Source: Imbricaverruca yamaguchii
Taxonomy: Eukaryota > Arthropoda > Thecostraca > Neoverrucidae
Reading direction: 5' to 3'
Assembly: GCA_034440575.1 (NCBI GenBank)
Contig: JAOTOL010001511.1
Coordinates: 310,001-374,000, forward strand
Length of the DNA stretch: 64,000 nt
Positions within the stretch are counted from its first letter, which is position 1, and the number at the start of each line of letters is the position of its first letter. The notes under the pieces were generated by a model. That model was not told where the DNA came from. It searched no databases and saw only the letters and a list, made by a program, of their open reading frames with translations. This document shows positions 46,866-60,662 of the stretch, piece after piece. The translations under genes were made by a program, and so were the position numbers.

Positions 46866-48425
46866 CTCCTCTCCTGTACCGGGGTCAGAATACCTGGGCC
46901 ACCGTGAGCTCCCTCCTGGTCCGGCGACAATCGGGCCGCGGCGGAGCTCCCCCTGGTCCGGGGTCAGAATACTCCCTCCCCGGGCGCAGCTGGGCTCTCC
47001 GGTAGCCCGGGCGACAATGCCTCCCTCCCGCGGCCGGAGCCTCTCCTGGTACCGGGGTCAGAATACTCCCCCCCCGGCCGTGGGCCGGGCTCCTCTCCTG
47101 GTAGCGGCGAGAATACTCCCTCCCCGGCCGGAGCTCCCCTCCTGGTACCGGGGTCAGAATACCCCTCCCGCCAGGAGCTCCTCTCCTGGTACCGGGGGGA
47201 ATACTCCCTCCCCGGCCGCAGCTCCTCTCCTGGTACCGGGGTCGGAATACTCCCTCCCCGGCCGCAGCTCCTCTCCTGGTACCGGGGTCAGAATACTCCC
47301 TCCCCGGGCGCAGCTCCTCTCCTGGTACCGGGGTCAGAATACTCCCTCCCCGGCCGGAGCTCCTCTCCTGGTACCGGGGTCAGAATACTCCCTCCCAGGC
47401 CGCAGCCGGAGCTCCTCTCCTGGTACCGGGGTCAGAATACTCCCTCCCCGGCCGGAGCTCCTCTCCTGGTACCGGGGTCAGAATACTCCCTCCCCGGCCG
47501 GAGCTCCTCTCCTGGTACCGGGGTCAGAATACTCCCTCCCCGGGCGCAGCTCCTCTCCTGGTACCGGGGTCGGAATACTCCCTCCCCGGCCGGAGTCTCC
47601 TGGTACCGGGGTCGGAATACTCCCTCCCCGGCCGGAGCTCCTCTCCTGGTACCGGGGTCGGAATACTCCCTCCCCGGGCGCAGCTCCTCTCCTGGTACCG
47701 GGGTCAGAATACTCCCTCCCCGGCCCTCCCCGGTACCGGGGTTAGAATACTCCCTCCCCGGCCGGAGCTCCTCTCCTGGTACCGGGGTCAGAATACTCCC
47801 TCCCCGGGCGCAGCTCCTCTCCTGGTACCGGGGTCGGAATATTCCCTCCCCGGCCGGAGCTCCCTCCTGGGGGTCCCGGGCGAGCTCCTCTCCTGGTACC
47901 GGGGTCGGAATACTCCCTCCCCGGCCGGAGCTCCTCTCCTGGTACCGGGGTCGGAATACTCCCTCCCCGGGCGCAGCTCCTCTCCCGGGGTCAGAATACT
48001 CCCTCCCCGGCCGGAGCTCCTCTCCTGGTACCGGGGTCGGAATACTCCCTCCCCGGTCGCAGCTCCTCTCCTGGTAGCGGGGTCGGAATACTCCCTCCCC
48101 GGCCGGAGCTCCTCTCCTGGTACCGGGGTCGGAATACTCCCTCCCCGGTCGCAGCTCCTCTCCTGGTACCGGGGTCGGAATACTCCCTCCCCGATCGCAG
48201 CTCCTCTCCTGGTACCGGGGTCGGAATACTCCCTCCCCGGCCGCAGCCGGAGCTCCTCTCCTGGTAGCGGGGTCGGAATACTCCCTCCCCGGTCGCAGCT
48301 CCTCTCCTGGTATCGGGGTCAGAATATTCCCTCCCCGATCGCAGCTCCTCTCCTGGTACCGGTGTCGGAATACTACCTCCCTGGCCGCAGCCGGAGCTCC
48401 TCTCCTGGTAGCGCTGTCGGCGACC
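46866..48425. repeat. 46-bp minisatellite
   Basis: About 32 units with GGAGCTCCTCTCCTGGTACC and GGGGTCAGAATACTCCCTCC, varying mainly in CGGCCGGAG / CGGGCGCAG and CAGAATA / CGGAATA. The left end is diverged and grades into the preceding array. Confidence 0.97.
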
Positions 48426-48794
48426 ACATCTCCAGGCACCGCTTTCGTTGCCCACATCTGGTATCGCAGTCGGTGACCACGTCTGCTCACGTCACTGCCA
48501 GCGGACGATACGACAGCCATCACGGCTCACTTTTAATTTTCTTGAATCCCTGATTTCGAGGATTACCTTTCTCCACCATGCATCCATAGGAGAAGCCAAT
48601 TCTTCCTGGATGTGACATCAGAAATTCCCCATTTGTTCTGACAGATGTTCGGGGAACTGCTATCACAGTGCAACAAGTTTGCGTGCAGCCCAGCAGCATT
48701 TAAGCTTTCATGGGGAAAAAGCACAGCAAAACTTGCCGGAGGGATAGCGCTCCGGGCACCAACAAATCCCACAGCCAACTGAATTCCGGCGCTG

Positions 48795-48900
48795 ACGGCC
48801 GGCGCCGCGGGCTGTCTTCGACGCCGCCGCGACTGTCTGACCGCTCACGGCGCCGCGGGCTGTCTTCGACGCCGCCGCGACTGTCTGACCGCTCACGATC
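48795..48900. repeat. 48-bp direct duplication
   Basis: Two copies of a unit containing GGCGCCGCGGGCTGTCTTCG and CTGTCTGACCGCTCACG. Confidence 0.95.
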
Positions 48901-49089
48901 GGACCACTCAGCACGCAGCCCACTGAGCACTCTGCACGCAAATCGGCTCACTCGGAACTCAGCGCGCTGATCAGCACAGACATGCTCGTGTGCGCCGACA
49001 AACACCTCGGTTGGCCCGATGACGCGGTGCGGCTGCCGGTACCACTGCGGCCGGCATCGTGTCGTCGGCAGGACGGGCGCGGCGCCGAC

Positions 49090-49625
49090 CTGTGCCGCCT
49101 CCTGATGTGCGATGTTGTGTCGAGTGGTGTCGACCTGTGCCGCCTCCTGATGTGCGATGTTGTGTCGAGTGGTGTCGACCTGTGCCGCCTCCTGATGTGC
49201 GATGTTGTGTCGAGTGGTGTCGACCTGTGCCGCCTCCTGATGTGCGATGTTGTGTCGAGTGGTGTCGACCTGTGCCGCCTCCTGATGTGCGATGTTGTGT
49301 CGAGTGGTGTCGACCTGTGCCGCCTCCTGATGTGCGATGCTGTGTCGAGTGGTGTCGACCTGTGCCGCCTCCTGATGTGCGATGTTGTGTCGAGTGGTGT
49401 CGACCTGTGCCGCTCTCCTGATGTGCGATGTTGTGTCGAGTGGTGTCGACCTGTGCCGCCTCCTGATGTGCGATGTTGTGTCGAGTGGTGTCGACCTGTG
49501 CCGTGTCCCGATATGCGATGTTGTGTCGAGTGGTGTCGACCTGTGCCGCCTCCTGATGTGCGATGCTGTGTCGAGTGGTGTCGACCTGTGCCGCCTCCTG
49601 TTGTGCGATGCTATGTCGAGCGGGG
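49090..49625. repeat. 45-bp minisatellite
   Basis: Twelve near-identical units with GTGTCGACCTGTGCCGCCTC and CTGATGTGCGATGTTGTGTC. The length is a multiple of three, so artificial frames stay open on both strands. Confidence 0.97.
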
Positions 49626-49699
49626 TTTTGGGAAGCGCTCGAGAGACGTCCGAGGATGAGGTCTTCCGTCGCATCGGTCGATACCGGCAGCGGTGACGG

Positions 49700-50098
49700 T
49701 GGCACGGCACAACACCACCCGACACCAAGCTCTCACTCTATCTCTTTCACTCACAGCACCACCTGACACCAGGTACTCACTCTCACTCCGTCTATATCAC
49801 TCATACTCACAACAACAACACAACACTCATAGGGCACCAAACTCTCACTCCCACTCACACTCACGACACCAAGCTCTCACTCTCACTCTGTCTCTGTCTC
49901 TTTCACTCACGCACACAACACCAGAAACAAGCTCCCACCCTCACTCTGTGCCTTTCGCTCTCTCACACTTGTCCACCAGACACCAAGCTCTCACTCTCAC
50001 TCTCTTATACTCACAATCACACACACACACAACACCACCAGACGCCAGGCTCTTTCTCTCACTCTCTTTCACTCATATTCACACCCTCACTCGTTTTT

Positions 50099-50102
<4 letters not shown>
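49700..50102. repeat. Degenerate CACTC/CTCTCACT-rich repeats
   Basis: Loose copies of ACCAAGCTCTCACTCTCACT with CACACAACACCACC spacers, leading into the CT microsatellite. Confidence 0.8.
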
Positions 50103-50172
<70 letters not shown>

Positions 50173-50229
50173 CTTCTCTCTCTCTCTCTCTCTTCTTCTT
50201 CTCTCTCTCTCTCTCTCTTCTTCTCTCTG

Positions 50230-50261
<32 letters not shown>

Positions 50262-50320
50262 TTTTTTTTCTTCTCTTCTTTTTTTTTTTTTTTTTTTTTT
50301 TTTTTTCTTTTTTTTTTTTG
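50103..50320. repeat. CT microsatellite with poly-T
   Basis: CT run 50,103-50,169, interrupted CT/TTCTT to 50,265, then a T-rich tract (50,266-50,318). Confidence 0.97.
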
Positions 50321-50690
<370 letters not shown>

Positions 50691-51039
50691 TCTCTCTCTC
50701 ACTCTCTTTCTCTCGCCCATTCTCCCTGTCTATCTCTCCCTTCCAGATCGCACACCCGCACGCACGCACAAGCTGGCTGGCACAGAAGCACGTCTATATT
50801 GCACAGCGGTGCGGGCACGGCAAAACACAATACGGCCACGCTTCTCTCCCTCTACGACGTGTAATTACTGGTTCTACGCAAGACTACGACAGAATATTCC
50901 ATCAGCAATGAGGGAATATTCGTCATGCCCATGGCGTGCGTCTCGATGCACTTCCCCTCGCAATCCAGCCGGCCCATTTCCGATGCTCCGCCCCGGCCCG
51001 CCTCCTACGCCCCACCGTCCAGTTCCGATGATGCGTCGG

Positions 51040-51325
51040 TTCCGGCGGGCCGTCAGTGCCGAGGCAGGGGTGGGCGCCGGCCGGTCAGCTGGTCACCGGG
51101 GGGAGGGGGGGACAGGGCCGTACCGGGCCGTCAGTGCCGGGGCAGGGGTAAGCGCCGGCCGGTCAGCTGGCCACCCGGGGGGGACTGCCGTCAGCCGGCC
51201 AGACTGCCATCAGTCAGCCAAGCCGTCGCCGGCCCGGAGGGCCTGGGCCGTCAGTGCCGGGGCAGGGGTAAGCGCCGGCCGGTCAGCTGGCCACCCGGGG
51301 GGTGTCGGACCGCCGTCAGTCAGCC
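51040..51325. repeat. GC-rich direct repeats
   Basis: Three copies of a segment containing GGCCGTCAGTGCCGGGGCAG and GCGCCGGCCGGTCAGCTGGC. Confidence 0.9.
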
Positions 51326-51964
51326 AGACCGCCGTCAGCCGGCCCCCAGCGTGACGGGCTGACGCAGGCCCAGTGTGCGAGGAGAGCACCTCGACGTGGA
51401 CCGGACACCACTGAATCCAGTCGATATGGTGCTTAGCTGCTCAGGCTCGAGGGTACACCGACCACAGCGGCCATCTACCGCCAACTTAGCGCCCACTTAG
51501 CGTCAACATAGCTCGATATCCAACGCTGGTGGTGAAATTGTCGGCATTCACTTCTGAGCATATCACATCAACATCATCAGGGAATATTTTCAGCACAATC
51601 GTCCTGCAAGAACGATTGCGAATCAATCGGCAATCCCATTGGGCTGCTGGTGTTGACTCGAACAAAGGTTAGATATCCCCACAGCAAGTATCCCATTGTC
51701 TCCTTGTGGTGGCGGGGACCTAATTAATACTCCTTGTGATTAGGTCTGTGAATGTGGGTGATGAAAGTAAGCATTCAGTCGGAGCTCAACAGCTCGACCC
51801 CACCCTCTCCTCTTCCCACAGGAGCCACTCGGGACGACGCATTCGGACGCGGAGGCTCCTGCTCTTACAAGCTAAAATAGTTTTTTTTTGTCGACACTAT
51901 GCGACAGCAACGGTGCATCTCCGACTGGGGGAGGGGTGGGGAAGATGCACCTCCACACCATCGT

Positions 51965-52375
51965 AACCCCACCGCAGATCAGGCCCCGCCCATTACAGAC
52001 CATCGACCGCGCAACGCAGATCATGCCCCGCCCATCACGGGCCTGCCCCCCCCACCTACAAAGTTCTGCCCGCCCCAGATCGGGGCCCGCCCACAACAGA
52101 CCAGGCCCCGCAGACTACAGACCAAGTCCCGCCCACCACGGGTCAGACCCGCCCACCACGGACCTGACCCCGCCCACCACGGATCAGACCACGCCCATCA
52201 CGGACCAGACCACGCCAACCACGGACCAGACCCCGCCAACCACTGACCAAGTCCCGTCCACCACGGACCAGACCCCACCCACTACGGACCAGACCACGCC
52301 CACCACGGACCAGACCCCGCCCACCACGGACCAGACCCCGCCCACCACGGACCAGACCCCGCCCCGGTGCCGCGA
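51965..52375. repeat. 21-bp minisatellite beside FGD exon
   Basis: About eighteen units around CCCGCCCACCACGGACCAGA, more divergent at the left. It ends about 30 bp from the FGD exon donor at 52,407. Confidence 0.93.
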
Positions 52376-52407
52376 CAGGGACATCAGCCACGTGCAAACG
52401 CCACTAC

Positions 52408-52507
52408 CTTTCTGAAGAGCTTCGAAGCAGACGTCGCACACCCGGCCTAGGCTGTTGTCCTGGTAGAGGAGCTGCGCCTTGCCGTTGGAACACGTGCCGC
52501 ACACCAC
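52408..52507 (-). CDS. FGD: FGD exon: second half of FYVE zinc finger
   Basis: One hundred bases, phase 0 in and 1 out. The acceptor is ACCGCCAG and the donor AAAG/GTAGTG. It encodes VVCGTCSNGKAQLLYQDNS and then LGRVCDVCFEALQK. The third Cys pair is C3/C6 and the fourth C24/C27, with the conserved RVC of FYVE domains at R22-C24. It joins the upstream exon as ...RACGK-VVCGTC..., exactly as in other FGD proteins. Skipping this exon would shift the frame. In the pre-mRNA it lies between long complementary CUGU and ACAG arrays. Confidence 0.94.
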
Positions 52508-52859
52508 CTGGCGGTCAGTCGTCAGGTCACAGTCAGGTCACAGGTCAACGCGGCAGAAACCGGTCAGAGGCTGAGTCGGCTGGAAACCTCAATTGCAGCC
52601 AGGCCGCATAGGCAAACTAGACGCGCTTAGCTCGCACATAAGCATGATTGCATTCAGGCCAGCGGGAAGGCAATTGGGCGAACACAATGCAGCATTTGGT
52701 GAAGAGCAGCCTGCAATTAGGCTGCCGGTGCGCCGTGACGCAGGCGCCGGACCACAAGTAGAGCAGGTGCGGCATTACGTCACACCAGAGGCGACAGGCG
52801 CGACACGCGACGGTGACGATCGTGCGACTGTCCAGTCGCCTGCCTGCCGGTAGGACACG

Positions 52860-54170
52860 ATCGCACAGTCACCTCCCCACCCCTCGGTGGGACACGACCG
52901 GCACACAGTCACCTCCTGCCCCGGTGGGACACGACCACACAGTCACCTCCCCACACCACGGTGGGACACGACCGGTACACAGTCGCCTCCCCTGCCCCGG
53001 TGGGACACGACCGGCACACAGTCGCCTCCCTGCCGGTGGGACACGACCGCACAGTCACCTCCCCACCCCACGGTGGGACACGACCGGCACACAGTCGCCT
53101 CCCCACCCCACGGTGGGACACGACCGGCACACAGTCGCCTCCCCCTGCCCCGGTGGGACACGACCACGCACACAGTCGCCTCCCCCCCTACACCCAACAC
53201 CGACAACGCACACAGTCGCCCCCTGCCGGTGGGACACGACCGCACAGTCACCTCCCCACCCCACGGTGGGACACGACCGGCACACAGTCGCCTCCCTGCC
53301 CCGGTGGGACACGACCGGCACACAGTCGCCTCCCTGCCCCGGTGGGACACGACCGGCACACAGTCGCCTCCCTGCCCCGGTGGGACACGACCGGCACACA
53401 GTCGCCTCCCCACCCCACGGTGGGACACGACCGGCACACAGTCACCTCCCTGCCCCGGTGGGACACGACCAGCACACAGTCGCCTCCCTGCCCCGGTGGG
53501 ACACAACTGACACACCGTCGCCTCCCTGCTCCGGTGGGACACGAGTGTCACACAGTCACCTCCCTGCCGGTGGGACACGACCGACACACAGTCGTCTCCC
53601 TGCCCCGGTGGGACACGACCGGCACACAGTCGCCTCCCTGCCCCGGTGGGACACGACCGGCACACAGTCGCCTCCCTGCCCCGGTGGGACACGACCGGCA
53701 CACAGTCGCCTCCCTGCCCCGGTGGGACACGACCGGCACACAGTCGCCTCCCTGCCCCGGTGGGACACGACCGGCACACAGTCGCCTCCCTGCCCCGGTG
53801 GGACACGACCAGCACACAGTCGCCTCCCTGCCCCGGTGGGACACGACCGACACACAGTCGCCTCCCTGCCCCGGTGGGACACGACCAGCACACAGTCGCC
53901 TCCCTGCCCCGGTGGGACACGACCGACACACAGTCGCCTCCCTGCTCCGGTGGGACACGACCAGCACACAGCCACCTCCTGCTCCGGTGGGACACGACCG
54001 GCACACAGTCGCCTCCCCGCCGCGGTGGGACACGACCCGCACACAGTCGCCTCCTGCCCCGGTGGGACACGACCGACACACAGTCGCCTCCCTGCCCCGG
54101 TAGGACACGACCGCACAGCCACCTCCCCACCCCCCCCCGGTGGGACACGACCGGCACACGTCAAGGACAG
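52860..54170. repeat. 38-bp minisatellite
   Basis: About 34 units with CGGTGGGACACGACCGGCAC and ACAGTCGCCTCCCTGCCC. The middle copies (53,590-53,800) are identical or nearly so. In transcript sense each unit contains TGTGCCGGTCGTGTCCCACC. Confidence 0.97.
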
Positions 54171-54205
54171 CCACAGCGTACTCCACTCCAATGTCATTGC
54201 GACAT

Positions 54206-54664
54206 TTAGAGCGGGTATTTTGTAAAGGTAGGAGGGACAGGAGGTGCATCACCAGGCCTGGTGCCAAGGTGAAGGACCTGGTACCTGCGGTGGCACAGGT
54301 CACCAGTGATCACCAGTTTAACACAGTCATAGTGCATGTAGGGGTAAATAACATAGGTCATACTAGGAGTGAGGAGCTTCTGCGGGAGCACAGGGCCCTT
54401 CTGGCCACCCTGAAGGGTACCAATAGAGTCATTGTAACAGCAATTTTGCCTAGGGCTAGAGCCTCCCCTGAGTGGAGCTCTAGGGCACTGGCAGCTAACG
54501 CCAGGATAGGAAAGCTCTGCCATGAGCTAGGTTTTACATTTGTAGACGAGTGGAGCAGGTTTTATGCATCGTGGGACCTCTATCAGAGGGATGGCCTGCA
54601 CTTTTCTGAGAAGGGGGTCCATGTGTTAGGCAAAGTATACGAGCATGTCCTTCAGGGAAACTAG
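54206..54664 (+). pseudogene. CR1 copy 2: SGNH-like ORF1
   Basis: Reads LERVFCKGRRDRRCITRPGA, VIVHVGVNNIGHTR, RDGLHFSEKG, and ends VLGKVYEHVLQGN with a stop at 54,662-54,664. The GDS block is lost by 5' truncation. The G tract at about 54,613 has five Gs, one fewer than copy 1, so ORF1 terminates on its own. This is probably the ancestral arrangement, overlapping the start of the endonuclease ORF in another frame. Confidence 0.9.
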
Positions 54665-54672
54665 GAAATGGG

Positions 54673-55449
54673 GTGGGGAGGGATGAAATTGCATTGCCAA
54701 CTCAGGAATATTCCAATAGTGTCAGCCAAGGCAATAGAACCTCAAAGTCTGCAAATAGGGACAGCAGCAACTCAAGGGGACAGAGTTATAGTTCATCTAG
54801 TGATAAAAGAACTCCTCAATATGAAAAAGCCAAAGGTGGTTATGGAGCATTTGTTAAGTGTATGATGTTTAATGCTCAGAGTATCCGTTCCAAATTTGAT
54901 GAGTTCAAGTGTTATGTTGCTGAGGAGGAACCGGATTTTGTTTGCATTACGGAGGCATGGGTCAGTGAAGGGTATTTTGGAGATAACTTACAGGACTATG
55001 AGATCCAGGGATACAATATGTTTTCGTGCAATAGGGGTCCAGCAATGAAAGGGGGTGGTGTAATGCTCTATATGAATAGCTTATTCAGTTCTCAAAAAGT
55101 AGCAGGTGGGGATTAAAATGTGTCTGTGGAGTCCATTTGGCTTGATGTCACTGTGGGAAAAGGCAACAGCAATACTCTTAGGATAGGAGCTTTCTACCGA
55201 TCAGGAACCCTGCCACATTCTCAGCAACTGGAGCTTGACAAGGTGATTTGTGAGGAAATCAGTAGAAACTTTAAGAGGAAGTGCCTTATTCTCGGTGACT
55301 TTAATCTAAAAGGTTATGAAAATGCTGGTGTTGGCTCCCATCATGCAAAATGTTTAGGAAATGCCTTGAAGAGGACCTGTTCTTACACCAGTTTGTATCG
55401 GAACCTACCAGGCATGGTTCATTCTTGGACCTTGTATTCTCGGATTTAA
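54673..55449 (+). pseudogene. CR1 copy 2: endonuclease domain
   Basis: GRDEIALPTQEYSNS, MMFNAQSIRSKFDEF, FVCITEAWVSEGY, then a stop (TAA near 55,115), then VSVESIWLDVTVGKGNSN and LILGDFNLKGYE. A frameshift follows near 55,330, and the continuation SFLDLVFSDLSDLVQDL and GKSDHNIV lies in the next frame (55,350 onwards). Confidence 0.92.
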
Positions 55450-56438
55450 GTGACTTGGTTCAAGACTTGACTGTAGGCGAAACTCTGGGAAAAAGTGACC
55501 ATAACATAGTTAGATTCAAGGCACATGTAGGGGAAATTATCAAGGATAATTTGGTAAAGGTTCCAAATTTCAACAGAGCAGACTTTAACGGCATGAGAGC
55601 GGCTTTAAGTGCCATCAGATGGGAAGAAGAATTCTCCAATTTAAATGCCTGTGAAATGTGGGAAAAGTTCAAATCTTACTTGAAGGAAACTCAGATTAGA
55701 CATGTCCCCCAAAAGCAAAGACGCAAAAGAAGGGTAGGAAAGCCAGCATGGCTTACACCAGACGTGATAAAAGCAATTAAGGCTAAGAAAACTGCATTTA
55801 GAGTTTTTAAAGAAGCCTCAAATGTCGTTAATCTAAAGGCGTATCGAAAAGCTAGAGACACTGTGAAGCAAAAAACCAGAGCAGCAAAGCGAGCAAAAGA
55901 ACTGGATTTAGCTAGAAACTGTACTGGGGACAGTAAAAAGTTCTTTAGTTTCTACAAGCTGAGTAAAGTTTCTAGCACAATTGGTCCACTGGAAGTAAAC
56001 GGGACTACATTGGGTGAGGATAGTGAGATGGTTGAGGAGCTGAGCAAGCAGTTCAAATCAGTGTTTACATTGGAAGATATGACCAATCTGCCGACCGTAC
56101 ACCATAGTTCAGTGACATGGGATCTGACAAATGATGTTGATTTCATTGATAGTGATGTTGTTTACAATCATATCAGGAAAATAAAGCCAAATAAGGCAGC
56201 AGGACCTGATGAAATTTATGCTAGGGTGTTGCGGGAAACTGAAAAGGAACTGGCATTTCCACTTAGTATAATATTTTGTAGATCAGTTTCACATAATGAA
56301 ATTCCAACCGATTGGAAAAGGGCAAATGTAGTTCCTATTTTCAAGAAAGGAGAAAGAGGGAAAGTTGAAAACTATAGGCCAATAAGTCTCACATCCCTAG
56401 TCTGCAAGGTACTCGAATCAATTATCAAGGATAGATAG
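55350..56438 (+). pseudogene. CR1 copy 2: end of endonuclease and start of RT
   Basis: A 362-codon frame from the endonuclease C-terminus (SDHNIVRFKAHVGEI) through the linker to RT: KRRVGKPAWLTPDVIKAIKA, KAAGPDEIYARVL, WKRANVVPIFKKGERG and NYRPISLTSLVCKVLES, ending at a stop after KDR (56,436). It preserves the junction between endonuclease and RT that is damaged in copy 1. Confidence 0.92.
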
Positions 56439-56461
56439 TTAGTTATCTGGAAGGTAGCAGA

Positions 56462-57673
56462 TTGATTCAAGATACTCAACATGGGTTTAGAAAAGGACGA
56501 TCGTGTCTCACAAACCTCTTGGACTTTTTGAACTTCGCCACAGAACAATTTGATCAGGGAAATCAGGTTGATGTAGCATATCTTGACTTTAGTAAGGCCT
56601 TTGACAAGGTACCCCATAAACGGTTAATGATACAGCTTCAGTCCCATGGTATTGCAGGTAGCATCTTAAAATGGATAGAGTTGTAGCTTTCAGATAGACA
56701 GCAAAGAGTGATGCTAAATGGTACAAAGTCATCATGGCAAAATATTCTTAGTGGAGTCCCCCAGGGGTCAGTACTAGGGCCATTACCGTTCATTATATTT
56801 GTAAATGACATTGAAAGTGGCCTAAGCAGTAAAGTTGTGAAATTTGCGGATGATTTGAAGGTCTTTAGGGCAATAACAGGTCAGGATGAGCATATCTCGC
56901 TGCAAAAAGACTTAGACGAACTTGTGAAGTGGTCCGAAGAATGGCAAATGAAATTTAACTTTGATAAGTGCAAAATCATGCATGTAGGTAAGCAGCATAT
57001 GAAGGCTCCATACTTGATGGGTGGCCAAGTGCTATCAGTGACTCAACAGGAGAAGGATTTAGGTGCTATTCTAAACACAAAACTGGGGGCATCAGAACAG
57101 ACCAAGGAAGCCAGGAAGAAGGCACTGAGAATGCTTGGGGCAATAAATAGGAATGTATCATACAGAAGTGAGAAAGTCATCAGGAAGCTTTACTGTGCAT
57201 ATGTCAGGCCACATTTGGAATACTGCATCCAAGCTTGGTCTCCTAGCTATGAAAAAGATTGTTGGCTTTTAGAGAGAGTACAAAAGAGGGCTACAAAAAT
57301 GGTTAATGGCATAAGCAACCTGGCATATGAGGAAAGATTAAAGAAATTTAATATGTTTTCACTTAGATATAGAAGGCTGAGAGGAGATCTCATCGAGGTC
57401 TTTAAATTTGTCAATGGTCTGGAGAGGGGATACCTTGGGGAAATGTTTGAATTTAACAGAAATGATGCAATTAGAGGTCGCAAATTCAAAATTAAAGTTA
57501 ACCGCAGCAGAACAAGGTTAAGGCAAACATTCTTCACCAACAGGGTAGTGGAACACTGGAACCAGCTGCCAGAAAACATCGTCAGTAGCAGCACATTGAA
57601 CATCTTTAAAAACAGCATAGACAATCATTATAAGAATAGAGGGCTTGCTTTTCAGTATTACAGGGAGGGCTGA
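56462..57673 (+). pseudogene. CR1 copy 2: RT catalytic core and C-terminus
   Basis: QHGFRKGRSCLTNLLDFLNF, YLDFSKAFDKVPHKRLM (motif A), a stop after KWIEL (56,684), GVPQGSVLGPLPF (motif B), KFADDLKVF (motif C), then a full thumb and C-terminus ending GLAFQYYREG at 57,671. Apart from that stop the frame is kept. Confidence 0.92.
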
Positions 57674-57984
57674 TTGAAAGATTTGGTGGGCAACTGGTTC
57701 AGTGTACAGAGTGCAACCAAGAAGGACCCTTGTGGCTCATAGTTGCACTAATCTTTTATGTCTTTATGTCTTTATGTCAATGTTGACACCGGAGAGGGCT
57801 GTAGTCGGACACTGGGGCGGGGGCACGCTCTCTCGGGACCGGTCAGAGGATCGGCGCAGAGGCGCAGCAAGGAGGGGTACATCAGGCAACGCTGGGGACC
57901 AGCTGACCGCGGAACCATGGGCGTCACGCGAGTCAACCAGTGGCGCAAACAGGATGAAGAACAAGGAAGCCCTGGGTCACAGAC

Positions 57985-58335
57985 CACCGGGTCACCGTAA
58001 CACCAACCGCCGAGTCACCGTAACACCGACCACCGAGCCACCGTAACACCGACCACCGAGCCACCGTAACACCGACCACCACCACCGAGTCACCGTAACA
58101 CCGACCACCGAGTCACCGTAACACCGACCACCGGGTCACCGTAACACCGACCACCGAGTCACCGTAACACCGACCACCGAGTCACCGTAACACCGACCAC
58201 CGGGTCACCGTAACACCGACCACCGGGTCACCGTAACACCGACCACCGGGTCACCGTAACACCGACCACCGGGTCACCGTAACACCGACCACCGGGTCAC
58301 CGTAACACCGACCACCGAGTCATCGTAACACCGAC
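57985..58335. repeat. 23-bp minisatellite
   Basis: About fifteen units around GTCACCGTAACACCGACCAC, with CGAG/CGGG variation. Confidence 0.96.
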
Positions 58336-58619
58336 CTATCGCGCCTCCATCTGGAGGGGGCGGGGAGGGACGGTCTGTGTTCGACACAGTGATGGCCGTA
58401 TTATACCCCCGACGCAATAACTTGCAAACTGACGTGCTGCGCCACAATTGCCGCAACCGTCAACGGCCCACTAACGTCAAGAGGCTGAGATAGACTATCG
58501 GGGCACTTTGACATTTTTGTTTGTCTCTTGAACAGGCGGCGAAGATATCGAGGCTGGGCAAGATATCGAGCAGCGTGCAACAATCCCACGCCTTCATCGA
58601 ATGCAGCGCACACAAACAG

Positions 58620-59245
58620 TTGCACGACACTGGCAACATACCAACAGTAGAGCGACGCTGGCACCACAAACAATAACACGACACCGGAGACATACAGACA
58701 ACAGCACGACACTGGCAACATAAAGGCAGTAACACGGCACCCGCAACATACAGACAGTAACACAACACTGGCACCAGATACAGTAACACGACGCCAGCAA
58801 CATACAGACAGTAACACGACGCCCGCAACATACAGACAGTAACACGGCACCCGCAACATACACAGACAGTAACACGACACGCGCCCGCAACATACAGACA
58901 GTGACACGACGCCCGCAACATACAGACAGTAACACGACACTGGTGTCACAGACAGTAACACCGCGCCAGCAACATACAGACAGTAACACGGCGCCCGCAA
59001 AAAAACACGCGCAAGTAACACGACGCCAGCAACATACAGACAGTAACACGACGCCCGCAACATACAGACAGTAACACGACACTGGTGTCACAGACAGTAA
59101 CACCGCGCCAACAACATACAGACAGTAACACGGCGCCCGCAACATCAACAGTAACACGGCGAACAACGCCCGCAACATACAGACAGTAACACGGCGCCCG
59201 CAACATACAAACAGCAACACGACACCAGCAACATATAAACGGTAG
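58620..59245. repeat. 28-bp minisatellite
   Basis: About twenty-two units around GCAACATACAGACAGTAACA with CGACGCCC-type remainders. Unit length varies, and the left copies are diverged. Confidence 0.94.
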
Positions 59246-59974
59246 CGCAACACCGGCACCACCCGAGACAGCTGTGGCCCCGCACCCTCCAGAGTCGTGA
59301 GCTCGTGCCATTCCAGGCCTGGCGCACCAGAGCGGCACGTGCCCGGCTCGGGGCTTCAGCGCCGGGCCGATGTCAAAACTCTCGACTAAGTGCCTCAGAT
59401 GGAATCGCAGAATGGACGTCCACCAGTCTCTCTTCGGCGCCAAAGTTCTCCGAGAAAATAGCCTCTGACTCAGCAGTGGTCGATAGATCGCCTTTCAGAC
59501 GGCTTGGAACCAATCTCGCACGACTGCTTTTTCACACCCATAAGCTGATGCCGGTCACTAGTTAGGAGTCTCGAGAAAAGGCTGCTGGCGGAAAAGCACC
59601 AAGCATGCACACATTCGTCGCTTCAGCGACCTTCCGACACTGCACCAGCTGCAACAGACACGGAACAGCTTCTCCTGGACGAGTCTTATTCGTGTGGTTA
59701 GTTTTTATCCGCCCAAAAATGCTTCTGCTCTACAATATCGTGCCCGCCTTACAGTCTACCGAGTACGGTGGGCTTTGTTCTCAATGGGTTGTAATCTCAC
59801 TACTATTTCCTTATTGTGCCTTTTGCTTGAAAGAATTTAGTGAGGGGAACAGGGGTGGTTGACACATGAAACAGCTTGAAATGTTCAAAGTAAAATATCA
59901 CCGCAAAACATTAATACATATGAACACAAATACGAAGAATGCAATTACTGAGCTGCAGGTGGGCTGATAGAGAC

Positions 59975-60662
<688 letters not shown>

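Larger units (their letters stand above)
54198..57785 (+). mobile_element. CR1-superfamily LINE, copy 2
   Basis: Plus-strand copy of the element at 6.4-10.1 kb, antisense within FGD intron 1. It is 5' truncated just upstream of ERVFCKGRRD, where it meets the 38-bp array. It ends with the tail CTTTTATGTCTTTATGTC near 57,778. It has several stops and one or more frameshifts, so it is dead. Confidence 0.95.

Noticed and set aside
46866..48425. 46-bp array as a copy of FYVE exon 2
   Set aside because: Only about 13 bases (GCGCAGCTCCTCT) match, in the opposite orientation; likely chance in GC-rich sequence.
47432..48523. 363-codon minus frame
   Set aside because: Runs through the 46-bp minisatellite. 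No domain is present and the real gene has its intron here.
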